Source: Planctomycetota bacterium
Lineage (GTDB): Bacteria > Planctomycetota > Planctomycetia > Pirellulales > Pirellulaceae
Reading direction: 5' to 3'
Assembly (NCBI GenBank): GCA_029259935.1
Contig: JAJDEH010000240.1
Coordinates: 1-14,986 of the forward strand
DNA length: 14,986 nt
The translations under genes and the position numbers were made by a program. Numbering within the stretch: the first letter of the stretch is position 1; each line of letters opens with the position of its first letter. Of this stretch, positions 1-5,640 are shown piece after piece. The notes beneath the pieces are model-generated. The model saw only the letters and a list, made by a program, of their open reading frames with translations, searched no databases and was not told where the DNA came from.

Positions 1-491
1 CACCGGGCGAGGAGGGTGATATCGCGGTTCGCGTCGCTCCCGAGCGCCCCGTCGGCATGTTCAAGGAATATTACCGAAATCCCCAGGCAACCGCTGACGC
101 GTTCCGCGGTGATTGGTACGTCACCGGAGACCGCGCGGTGACGGACGAGGACGGTTACTTTTGGTTTGTGGGCCGTGCGGACGACGTGATCACAAGTTCA
201 GCCTATCGCATCGGCCCATTCGAAGTTGAAAGCGCTCTAATCGAACACGAGGCAGTTGCCGAAGCTGCCGTGGTTGGCAAGCCGGATGAGGTTCGCGGTG
301 AAATCGTCAAGGCGTTCGTCGTTCTCGCGAAGGGCTGGAACGGAAGCGCGGAATTGAAAGTCGAACTTCAGCAACACGTCAAGGAAGTGACGGCCCCCTA
401 TAAATATCCACGCGAAATCGAGTTCGTCGCGGATCTGCCCAAGACGGTGAGCGGCAAGATTCGGCGGATCGAACTTCGCCAACGCGAGTGA
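1..491 (+). CDS. Acyl-CoA synthetase (medium-chain, MACS-like), C-terminal part
   Basis: The reading frame is open from base 3 to the TGA at 489-491, so this is the 3' end of a gene that starts left of the window; the ATG at 57 is internal. Family role: ATP-dependent activation of a fatty or aromatic acid to its acyl-CoA through an acyl-adenylate, in the cytoplasm. Seen in the sequence: the adenylate-forming motif WYVTGD with [14 protein letters not shown], the hinge and CoA-loop segment [12 protein letters not shown], and the end motif [11 protein letters not shown], whose lysine (codon 456-458) is the catalytic lysine of the family. The strings [11 protein letters not shown] and [13 protein letters not shown] resemble medium-chain (ACSM-type) ligases more than acetyl-CoA synthetase proper. 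One small oddity is SSAYR where SSGYR is usual. Substrate chain length cannot be judged because the acyl pocket lies outside the window. Confidence 0.9.
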   Translation, partial: PGEEGDIAVRVAPERPVGMFKEYYRNPQATADAFRGDWYVTGDRAVTDEDGYFWFVGRADDVITSSAYRIGPFEVESALIEHEAVAEAAVVGKPDEVRGEIVKAFVVLAKGWNGSAELKVELQQHVKEVTAPYKYPREIEFVADLPKTVSGKIRRIELRQRE

Positions 492-511
492 GCTTTGCCT
501 GAGCAAGGTTT
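491..511 (+). terminator. Weak hairpin terminator after the acyl-CoA synthetase
   Basis: Starting at the stop codon, CTTTGC (493-498) pairs with GCAAGG (503-508) around a CTGA loop. The stem has one T-G wobble and can be extended by two weaker pairs, and a short TTT run (509-511) follows. The position is right for an intrinsic terminator, but the stem and U-tract are weak, so it may only reduce readthrough. Confidence 0.35.
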
Positions 512-674
512 ACGCGAACTGGACCCGCACACACCAACCTTCAGAATGCTTGCAAGATTCGACTCGACCTGAACCTGAATGCTTGAAATGTGTCTGAGCT
601 GAGGGTTTTTCCGTCTTTCCATCTCCGAAACTCAATCCACCGAAACTCTCTGTTTCGCAACGCGGTGACTCGCC

Positions 675-1646
675 ATGCAAATTCGAAAATGGTTTCGCAA
701 GAATCCTTACGGCCAATATTCCTATCGCGTGCTGCTGGCGGCCGGCTCGGCGGCCGTCACGGTCGGCCTCAGCTTTTTGCCCTTCGAAACAGTGCTGCAA
801 GCTATTTGGGTGATGTTTTCTTCGCTGCTCATTGGCTATCTGCTGTTGCGCGGCCGGCTGAACGAAACGGACGACGCGCGGTATCGCCGACTGTTTCGGG
901 GACGATTCGAGCATTTGGCCAAAACAAACCCCGAGGCTCTGACCACGATCTTCTCTGACAACGTGGGTCGGCCTGTCATGCGCTGGTTCGAGGACGAGTA
1001 CGACGTGCCGATCAGCCAAGCCAAGGCGGTCGATGCTCTTGACTCCCTGTCGCGCACCGGCGATCAGCCGGGGCAACTTATTTTTCGCGTCGGCGTCGAA
1101 CTGGGAAAATGGCTGAAGGAATGCGAAGGCAAAGGCGAAGACGTTACGACTCTGGAATTTGTCGAAGCGGAAATTGCCACGTTCATACAACGCAACGAAC
1201 ATTTGCTGGGCGAGGAAATTGCCGACGGTATCTATTTTCGACACGTCAAACGCGGTTCGCGGCGTCCGATTGGCATTCACATGTTTCATCCCAAGAGCAA
1301 GTGCTTGTTTACGGTGGAAGATCAGGACTTTCGCGGCGAGCGTCATTCCGTGGCGCTCAGCGCCAAAACGGGGGTGTTCACCAGCGACAAGGACTGGGAA
1401 TTGTTCAAAGAGTACGTCTACCGCGAATTCCCGTACTTTCAACCCGGACGTGGAGGAAGTGGGCCTCAAAAACGAGGGGTACCACTCTTCGTTGTCTCTG
1501 GATTCGACACTTGGACAGAAGAGAAAGAAGTGATCCGCGAGAAGCTCCTGCGGCTGGACGAGGGGCTCCCGGCAACCGCGGATAACGAACAGGCCGATGA
1601 GGAACCGGCCGATGAGGACCAACATGCCACGGATCCGGCGGACTAA
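675..1646 (+). CDS. Hypothetical membrane protein with two N-terminal helices
   Basis: I do not recognise this 323-residue protein. It starts with a basic stretch (MQIRKWFRKN), followed by two hydrophobic segments at about residues 18-36 and 39-58 separated by a very short turn. That predicts a hairpin anchor with the large C-terminal part (about 60-323) in the cytoplasm. The soluble part is mixed alpha/beta in composition, with a segment around residues 190-290 (HMFHPKSKCLF, then a KDWELFKEYVYREFPYF stretch) that looks folded. The tail from about residue 295 is strongly acidic, rich in E, D and A, and probably disordered. There is no clear Shine-Dalgarno sequence before the ATG. The opposite strand is open across the whole gene in register (codon on codon), but that product has the skewed composition of an antisense shadow, whereas this frame has coherent membrane segments. 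Confidence 0.7.
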   Translation: MQIRKWFRKNPYGQYSYRVLLAAGSAAVTVGLSFLPFETVLQAIWVMFSSLLIGYLLLRGRLNETDDARYRRLFRGRFEHLAKTNPEALTTIFSDNVGRPVMRWFEDEYDVPISQAKAVDALDSLSRTGDQPGQLIFRVGVELGKWLKECEGKGEDVTTLEFVEAEIATFIQRNEHLLGEEIADGIYFRHVKRGSRRPIGIHMFHPKSKCLFTVEDQDFRGERHSVALSAKTGVFTSDKDWELFKEYVYREFPYFQPGRGGSGPQKRGVPLFVVSGFDTWTEEKEVIREKLLRLDEGLPATADNEQADEEPADEDQHATDPAD

Positions 1647-1662
1647 GCAACAATGTATTGGC

Positions 1663-1685
1663 AAAGCTAGGCTTCGTCAGCTTTT
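1663..1685 (+). terminator. Weak hairpin with T-run after the membrane protein
   Basis: AAAGCT (1663-1668) pairs perfectly with AGCTTT (1679-1684) around a 10-nt loop, and the 3' arm runs into TTTT (1682-1685). It lies 17 nt after the stop codon of the upstream gene. The stem is short and partly A/T, so this is only a possible terminator. Confidence 0.3.
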
Positions 1686-1746
1686 GATTCTAGGATGGAG
1701 CGAGCCCTAGTAACAATCAACAAAGTCACCACTGGCGAAAACGAAC

Positions 1747-3297
1747 ATGATCCGCACATTGAAATTACTCGTCTTGCTCTTGATGCTGTCTTGGCAAACG
1801 GCGGGCGCTGACGAAAGGCCCAACATTGTTTTCTTGCTGACGGACGACCAAGTCGATGTTTCCGTTGGTGCCTATGGCAACGATCAAGTCAAGACGCCGA
1901 ACATGGATCAACTGGCGGCCGACGGCGTGTTGTTTCGCAACCACTACAATACAACTTCAATCTGCATGGCCAGCCGGGCAATTTGCATGACCGGAATGTA
2001 TGAATACAAAACGGGCTGCAACTTCAAACACGGTCCGCTGCGTGAAGGAGCCTGGGCCAAGTCGTATCCCATGCTGTTGCGGGAGGCTGGTTACTTCACG
2101 GGATTCGCCGGAAAGTTCGGCTTTAACATTACCGACCAGGAGTCGGGCCGCACGGGCGGCGGCACATTGAAACACGAGCGAGGGGCCGAGTTGTTCGACG
2201 TCTGGTGTGGTGGGCAAGGCCAAACGACTTACAACACTCGAGGCAGGAACAACCATCCCAGCTTGGCGAAGTATGCCTCGAATTACCCGCACGTGTCGCG
2301 GGCCTACGGGGCCTGGGCCCACGATTTCATCGCGACGGCGAAGGAAAGCGGCAAGCCATTCTGCTTGTCGATCAGTTTCAAAGCGCCGCATCTGCCGTTC
2401 ACTCCCGACCCGGCCTTTGACGATGTCTACGCTAAAACAACTTTTCGCAAGCCGGCGAATTATGGCGCGAAGCATGCGGCTCACCTGGCCCCGCAAAGCA
2501 AGATGGGCCGGCAGTTCACCAGTTACCGATTTTGGGTTGATTCGGAAGAGTCCTATCAGAAAACGATGCGTCTATACAATCAGCTCATCCATGGCGTGGA
2601 CGCGGCGCTGGGAATGATTCGCAAGTCGCTGAAGGAACAGGGCGTGGCGGACAACACCGTCATCATTTTCACTTCGGACAACGGATATAACTGCGGCGCG
2701 CATGGTTTCGGCGGGAAAGTGCTGCCGTATGAAGAAGGTTCCAGGTCGCCGCTGATCATTTTTGATCCGCGGCTTTCCTCGAAAGCTCACGGTGCGCGCC
2801 GTGAAACGGTTACCGGCAATATCGACATGGCCCCTACGATCCTCGATCTGGCGGGAGTCCCGGTTCCGAAAAATGTCGACGGGATCAGCCTCGTGCCGTT
2901 GCTTACCGAAGCCAATCCTAAGAGCGTTTCGCGGCCCTCCGTCGCGCTGATGAATATTTGGGATGGCGGAAACCAAGCCTTGTCGGTGGTCACCCAGGAT
3001 TGGAAGTACATTTTTTGGTTCATCGGCGCGGAAGCCGCTCCGACCGAGGAACTGTTTCATCTGGCGGAGGATCGATGGGAAATGAAAAATCTGGCTGGCG
3101 ACGTCGCATTTGCCAAACAACTCGACACCATGCGGCATCTTTACGACAAGCATTTTAAACATCTCAAAGACGAAGGGGTTAATTCTCACGGCTACCAGCC
3201 GTACAAAGTGTTGCTAGACCGACATATCCCGTGGAGCAACAAGGCGCAACTTTGGAAGCAAGGGGCTGGTCCAAGGAAAGCCAAGTCGGCGCAATAA
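1747..3297 (+). CDS. Secreted sulfatase (formylglycine-dependent, alkaline-phosphatase fold)
   Basis: This 516-residue protein is predicted to hydrolyse sulfate esters outside the cytoplasm. A signal peptide covers about residues 1-21 (hydrophobic LLVLLLMLSW, then AGA). Metal ligands D33-D34 lie in LLTDDQ, the formylglycine motif is C73-M-A-S-R77 followed by TG at 82-83, H215 lies in APHLPF, D311-N312 in FTSDNGY, and K324 in GFGGK is followed by YEEGSRSPLI. The length is normal for the family. Two sites differ from textbook sulfatases: the maturation motif is CMASR rather than CxPSR, and the usual GKWH segment reads GKFGF (K123 kept, histidine lost). Radical-SAM maturases accept alanine at the proline position, so activity is still plausible. 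A Shine-Dalgarno sequence is not obvious. A strong terminator follows, so the gene is probably transcribed alone or only with the gene upstream. The substrate cannot be inferred; algal or marine polysaccharides would be typical. Confidence 0.93.
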   Translation: MIRTLKLLVLLLMLSWQTAGADERPNIVFLLTDDQVDVSVGAYGNDQVKTPNMDQLAADGVLFRNHYNTTSICMASRAICMTGMYEYKTGCNFKHGPLREGAWAKSYPMLLREAGYFTGFAGKFGFNITDQESGRTGGGTLKHERGAELFDVWCGGQGQTTYNTRGRNNHPSLAKYASNYPHVSRAYGAWAHDFIATAKESGKPFCLSISFKAPHLPFTPDPAFDDVYAKTTFRKPANYGAKHAAHLAPQSKMGRQFTSYRFWVDSEESYQKTMRLYNQLIHGVDAALGMIRKSLKEQGVADNTVIIFTSDNGYNCGAHGFGGKVLPYEEGSRSPLIIFDPRLSSKAHGARRETVTGNIDMAPTILDLAGVPVPKNVDGISLVPLLTEANPKSVSRPSVALMNIWDGGNQALSVVTQDWKYIFWFIGAEAAPTEELFHLAEDRWEMKNLAGDVAFAKQLDTMRHLYDKHFKHLKDEGVNSHGYQPYKVLLDRHIPWSNKAQLWKQGAGPRKAKSAQ

Positions 3298-3311
3298 CAG
3301 ACCGGCCGACC

Positions 3312-3349
3312 CGCCGCGGCTTCCGCGAACGGCCGTGGCGACGTTTTTT
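3312..3349 (+). terminator. Intrinsic terminator of the sulfatase gene
   Basis: Fourteen bases after the stop codon, CGCCGCGGC (3312-3320) pairs with GCCGTGGCG (3332-3340). This gives a 9-bp GC-rich stem with a single G-T wobble and an 11-nt loop. After three bases comes a run of six T (3344-3349). The stem, spacing and T-tract match a Rho-independent terminator on the plus strand. Confidence 0.75.
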
Positions 3350-3428
3350 GTCAAGATCTGGCTCGACCACTGCGGAATGACGCGATATTTTGCGGGAATA
3401 TGGGACGTTTTGCCCTTCGACTTCGATG

Positions 3429-3455
3429 TTGGCACGTTGGTAGAATTGTGATACT
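3429..3455 (+). promoter_or_regulatory. Possible promoter for the rimI-like gene
   Basis: TTGGCA (3429-3434) and GATACT (3450-3455) resemble -35 and -10 boxes with a 15-nt spacer, shorter than ideal. The site lies between the sulfatase terminator and the acetyltransferase, where a promoter is expected. This is a motif match only. Confidence 0.25.
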
Positions 3456-3550
3456 TTTACGCACCTACTTCGCGACTTGGTCGCACGCGTCGCAGTTGGA
3501 TAGGTCATGGGATGACTATCAACCGATCAGGATCGTCGCCGAAGAAACAT

Positions 3551-3559
3551 GGAAAGGAG
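3551..3559 (+). promoter_or_regulatory. Ribosome binding site that sets the rimI start
   Basis: GGAAAGGAG ends 6 nt before the ATG at 3566, an ideal Shine-Dalgarno distance. A longer open frame begins with an ATG at 3512, but that start has no ribosome binding site and would add 18 residues that resemble no GNAT protein. Confidence 0.75.
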
Positions 3560-3565
3560 TCCGTG

Positions 3566-4087
3566 ATGAGTACCGGCAGGAAGCAGGAGGTTTGTGTTCA
3601 CATCCGCTGGATGATCCGTCGGGATATGGCGGAAGTTCTGGAGATTGAGAACACCAACTTCGAGTTTCCGTGGTCGGAGCAAGATTTCATTCGCTGTCTC
3701 CGCCAACGCAATTGTATCGGCATGGTTGCCGAATTCGACGAACGGGTCGTCGGCTTCATGGTCTATGAATTGCACAAAGACCAGTTGCACATACTGAACT
3801 TCGCCGTGCATCCAGACTTTGGCCGCCGGGGCATCGGCCAACAGATGGTAGGCAAGCTGATTAGCAAGCTGTCGCATCAACGGCGCAATCGAGTTCTGCT
3901 CGAAGTCCGCGAAACGAACCTCTCCGCGCAGCTCTTTTTCCGAGCGATGGGTTTTCGCGCCGTCACGGTATTGCGCGACTACTACGACGACACGACCGAA
4001 GACGCTTACCTGATGCAATACCGCTATCAACCGGTTGAGTCGGAAGCGGGCATGCCGGTCAATCGGATCGCCAAACTGGCGGGCTAG
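3566..4087 (+). CDS. rimI: RimI-like GNAT N-acetyltransferase
   Basis: This 173-residue GNAT protein most resembles RimI, which acetylates the N-terminal amine of ribosomal protein bS18 with acetyl-CoA; relatives also acetylate other protein N-termini. Seen: IRWMIRRDMAEVLEIE at the start of the fold (about 13-28), the FPWSEQDF segment typical of RimI (34-41), the strand LHILNFAVHPDFGRRGIGQQM (about 74-94) holding the acetyl-CoA pyrophosphate loop R87-R-G-I-G91, LLEVRETNLSAQLFFRAMGF (111-130), and an end segment DYYDDTTEDAYLMQ (139-151) matching the RimI C-terminal Tyr/Asp-Ala pattern. The last 20 residues are an extra tail without a recognised motif. The start is fixed by GGAAAGGAG. The gene converges on ftr with only 43 nt between stop codons. 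The GNAT assignment is firm; the exact substrate is inferred from the RimI-like motifs. Confidence 0.85.
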   Translation: MSTGRKQEVCVHIRWMIRRDMAEVLEIENTNFEFPWSEQDFIRCLRQRNCIGMVAEFDERVVGFMVYELHKDQLHILNFAVHPDFGRRGIGQQMVGKLISKLSHQRRNRVLLEVRETNLSAQLFFRAMGFRAVTVLRDYYDDTTEDAYLMQYRYQPVESEAGMPVNRIAKLAG

Positions 4088-4097
4088 GGTTGGTGTG

Positions 4098-4121
4098 CAG
4101 TCTTTAGGCGGCTAGAGACTG
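4098..4121. terminator. Bidirectional hairpin between convergent rimI and ftr
   Basis: CAGTCTTTAG (4098-4107) and CTAGAGACTG (4112-4121) form a 10-bp stem with one T-G wobble and a GCGG tetraloop, centred in the 43 nt between two convergent stop codons. The position suggests shared transcription termination or 3'-end protection. Neither strand has a T-tract after the stem, so classical intrinsic termination is not certain. Confidence 0.5.
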
Positions 4122-4130
4122 AACGCTGCG

Positions 4131-5021
4131 CTAGGCCTGAGCAAGCCGGTGCAAATGGAAGTGAAACTTGCCGAGTTGGCCCCCGTAATTTCCAGCGCCA
4201 ATCGCGACAACTTGGTCGCCTGCCGCCGCGGAAATGGCCACCGTCATGGCCTCGGCTACGGCCGCTTCGCTGACCCCATCGATGACGATTTCGTAGGCGC
4301 AATTCGCATCGTCGTGCAGTTGCGAGTCGACTCGCCCGCGTAACGTGGGGCAATAGGCGTCCGCTGTGGAGGCTTTGAGCGCCTTGTATCGCGAACCAAC
4401 TTTGCTGCCGCTACGGGCAACGCCGCCAGGAAAAGGAGTAATCACATTGGGCACTTGAGCGACTGCTTCGGAAGAACGGCGGGCCGCGGCCAACGCGGCC
4501 TCGGACGTTTCGGCCTGCAAGATAATATTTCCACCCGCGACTCCCTTACCCACGCCCAGTTTCTCTTCGACCAAGAACTCGCCATCCATGACCGGGATTC
4601 TCCAATAGCGCTGGTCTCCCACCTTTTTGCTCTTTTGATATCCATCGCCAAAAAAGCGGATGTGTTTTCCCAATGGAATCCAATCCACGGGATCCTCCAG
4701 CCCGTTGAAGACCGACGTCGTGGGGCAGGTCATAAGGCATTGGCCGGTTCGACCTGACGTGGCGGTGGCGAGCGCATCGTTGGAAAATCCGAAAATCAGC
4801 AGAGCCGCGCCCACGCGGCCATCGGGAGTTTCGCTGGTGTTGAGCATCCGTTCGACTCCCGTTTCGGCGTCACAGGCGATCACCGAAGCACTGTAGCCCG
4901 TAAACTCGCGAACGGCCGCGTCCAGCCAGTAGTCGTCATGCGCGGTGACGATCAACCGAGTGAAGCGCATCCCGAATGCTTCCGCGAAAGTATCGACGAT
5001 ACTGGTAGATCCGATTTGCAT
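4131..5021 (-). CDS. ftr: Formylmethanofuran:tetrahydromethanopterin formyltransferase
   Basis: This 296-residue protein matches Ftr (FhcD in bacteria), which moves a formyl group between a methanofuran-type carrier and tetrahydromethanopterin in the C1 oxidation pathway of methylotrophs, many planctomycetes and methanogens. Family-specific segments run along its length: VDTFAEAFGMRFTRLIVTAHDDYW (9-32, written here in part), ETPDGRVG (64-71), GQCLMTCPTTSVFNG (93-107), LGKHIRFFGDGYQKSKK (117-133), RYWRIPVMDGEFL (138-150), PFPGGVARSGSKVGSRYK (196-213), YCPTL (223-227) and GAGNYGGQLGKFHFHLHR (275-292). The start at 5021 gives family length and places VDTFAEAF near the N-terminus; the open frame extends upstream to 5174, but that part has no family similarity. 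No Shine-Dalgarno sequence is seen. The partner fhcA, fhcB and fhcC genes are not next to it. Confidence 0.95.
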   Translation of the reverse strand: MQIGSTSIVDTFAEAFGMRFTRLIVTAHDDYWLDAAVREFTGYSASVIACDAETGVERMLNTSETPDGRVGAALLIFGFSNDALATATSGRTGQCLMTCPTTSVFNGLEDPVDWIPLGKHIRFFGDGYQKSKKVGDQRYWRIPVMDGEFLVEEKLGVGKGVAGGNIILQAETSEAALAAARRSSEAVAQVPNVITPFPGGVARSGSKVGSRYKALKASTADAYCPTLRGRVDSQLHDDANCAYEIVIDGVSEAAVAEAMTVAISAAAGDQVVAIGAGNYGGQLGKFHFHLHRLAQA

Positions 5022-5196
5022 GACTTTGGTGGGGTGGGTGCCGGTTTCGCGGCACAAATGTTCGTCAGTAGCAGATATTCTCCCGTGGGCACTATGATGA
5101 CTCTCCACCGCTGGCTTGCCAAGGTGGGAGATTTGCGGTCCAGTCAATTTCGATCTAGAAAACCAGCCGTCCAATGCGAGTTACGATGCCACGGGT

Positions 5197-5226
5197 GGCG
5201 ATACTTCCGACGGCGATACCTCCGAC
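5197..5226. repeat. 15-nt tandem duplication
   Basis: GGCGATACTTCCGAC (5197-5211) is followed directly by GGCGATACCTCCGAC (5212-5226), differing at one base. In the plus frame it would encode GDTSDGDTSD. It overlaps the arms of a 7-bp hairpin (5209-5232) upstream of ftr. Confidence 0.8.
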
Positions 5227-5306
5227 GCCGTCTCGGGTTTCATCAATTGGGGAGTTGTCCCGTAGGCTTGGTGTCAGTAGCTAACCGCCGCGGCGTTACC
5301 CCTCGA

Positions 5307-5457
5307 CTAACGTCAAGGGCTCGCCTCCTAATTTAGTTCTCCCCCTTGCCAAGGAGGAGTTTGAGGGGGTCGCCAGCACGCCGGAATATCGAATATCGAA
5401 CACGGAATGTCGAAGGCCGAAGGAAGAAGAGAAGTGCCGGCGAGCCTCCAGCGTTAG
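5307..5457. repeat. Intergenic element bounded by imperfect inverted repeats
   Basis: The left arm CTAACGTCAAGGGCTCGCC (5307-5325) matches, in reverse complement, the right arm at 5439-5457 (CTAACGCTGGAGGCTCGCC) at 14 of 19 positions: the outer CTAACG and inner GGCTCGCC are identical and the middle five differ. Between them lie a polypyrimidine/polypurine segment (CTCCCCCTTG at 5339-5348, then AAGGAGGAG), a GAGGGGGTCGCC segment (5364-5375) and the heptamer array. No coding frame of substance is present. The layout suggests a non-autonomous dispersed element or an intergenic repeat family of planctomycetes; only one copy is visible here, so mobility is inference. Confidence 0.5.
5384..5425. 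repeat. Degenerate heptamer array (GAAnnnn, period 7)
   Basis: Six consecutive 7-nt units begin with GAA: GAATATC, GAATATC, GAACACG, GAATGTC, GAAGGCC, GAAGGAA. The first two are identical and later ones drift. Degenerate GAATATC-like heptamer runs are, to my knowledge, common in intergenic DNA of Planctomycetes and Verrucomicrobia, where they are often miscalled as short proteins. Confidence 0.7.
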
Positions 5458-5504
5458 CTGGGGGGTAGTACTCATACAAGGGCCGCTTTTCGCCAATCGT
5501 GACA

Positions 5505-5532
5505 TTGCCAGGCGAAGCGACTAAGATAGATT
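5505..5532 (+). promoter_or_regulatory. Candidate promoter of the tripartite ABC operon
   Basis: TTGCCA (5505-5510, five of six to the -35 consensus) and TAGATT (5527-5532, four of six to the -10 consensus) are separated by 16 nt. Transcription would begin near 5539, about 100 nt before the membrane fusion protein start at 5641. A motif match in the expected place, not proof. Confidence 0.4.
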
Positions 5533-5628
5533 GTTTGGGTTTGTTGATCATCCACCAAAATCGGAAGGTGCGATTTGCCCCCATCCGGTTTCGTCCCGCC
5601 CCGCCAATTCCCACTGTACGCCCACGCT

Positions 5629-5636
5629 AAGAGGTG
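5629..5636 (+). promoter_or_regulatory. Ribosome binding site that sets the fusion protein start
   Basis: AAGAGGTG lies with its GAGG core 6 nt before the ATG at 5641. The open frame could start at a TTG at 5575, but no Shine-Dalgarno sequence precedes that codon, and the extra 22 residues would sit ahead of the basic N-terminus and membrane helix. Confidence 0.65.
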
Positions 5637-5640
5637 TTCC

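Larger units (their letters stand above)
5022..5640. other. 619-nt intergenic region between divergent ftr and the transporter operon
   Basis: No convincing gene is present. The part next to ftr (5022-5265) should hold the ftr promoter. It contains a perfect 15-nt tandem unit with one mismatch (5197-5226), a 7-bp GC-rich hairpin, GACGGCG at 5209-5215 with CGCCGTC at 5226-5232, and a short plus-strand open frame (5101-5265) ending in an acidic GDTSD repeat without a good start. The middle (5281-5460) carries the repeat element listed separately, preceded by the palindrome CGCCGCGGCG (5287-5296). The right part (5461-5640) carries the candidate promoter and ribosome binding site of the membrane fusion protein gene. 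Confidence 0.6.

Noticed and set aside
510..1664. A 384-codon open frame on the minus strand
   Set aside because: It lies codon-on-codon opposite the 675-1646 gene, has a shadow-like composition rich in Arg, Gln and Phe with no coherent domain, and the plus frame has clear membrane helices.
5019..5174. N-terminal extension of ftr by 51 residues
   Set aside because: The added sequence has no family similarity; starting at 5021 gives the normal Ftr length and N-terminus.
4938..5336. Plus-strand 132-codon frame opposite and upstream of ftr
   Set aside because: It overlaps the well-supported ftr gene in antisense and then becomes an Arg-rich low-complexity run through repeats and the repeat element; no ribosome binding site.
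5384..5425. CRISPR-like array
   Set aside because: The units are 7 nt with no spacers, and no cas gene is present; it is a simple degenerate tandem repeat.
5296..5614. Short minus-strand frames over the repeat element
   Set aside because: They translate the heptamer array and inverted repeats, a pattern typical of spurious calls.
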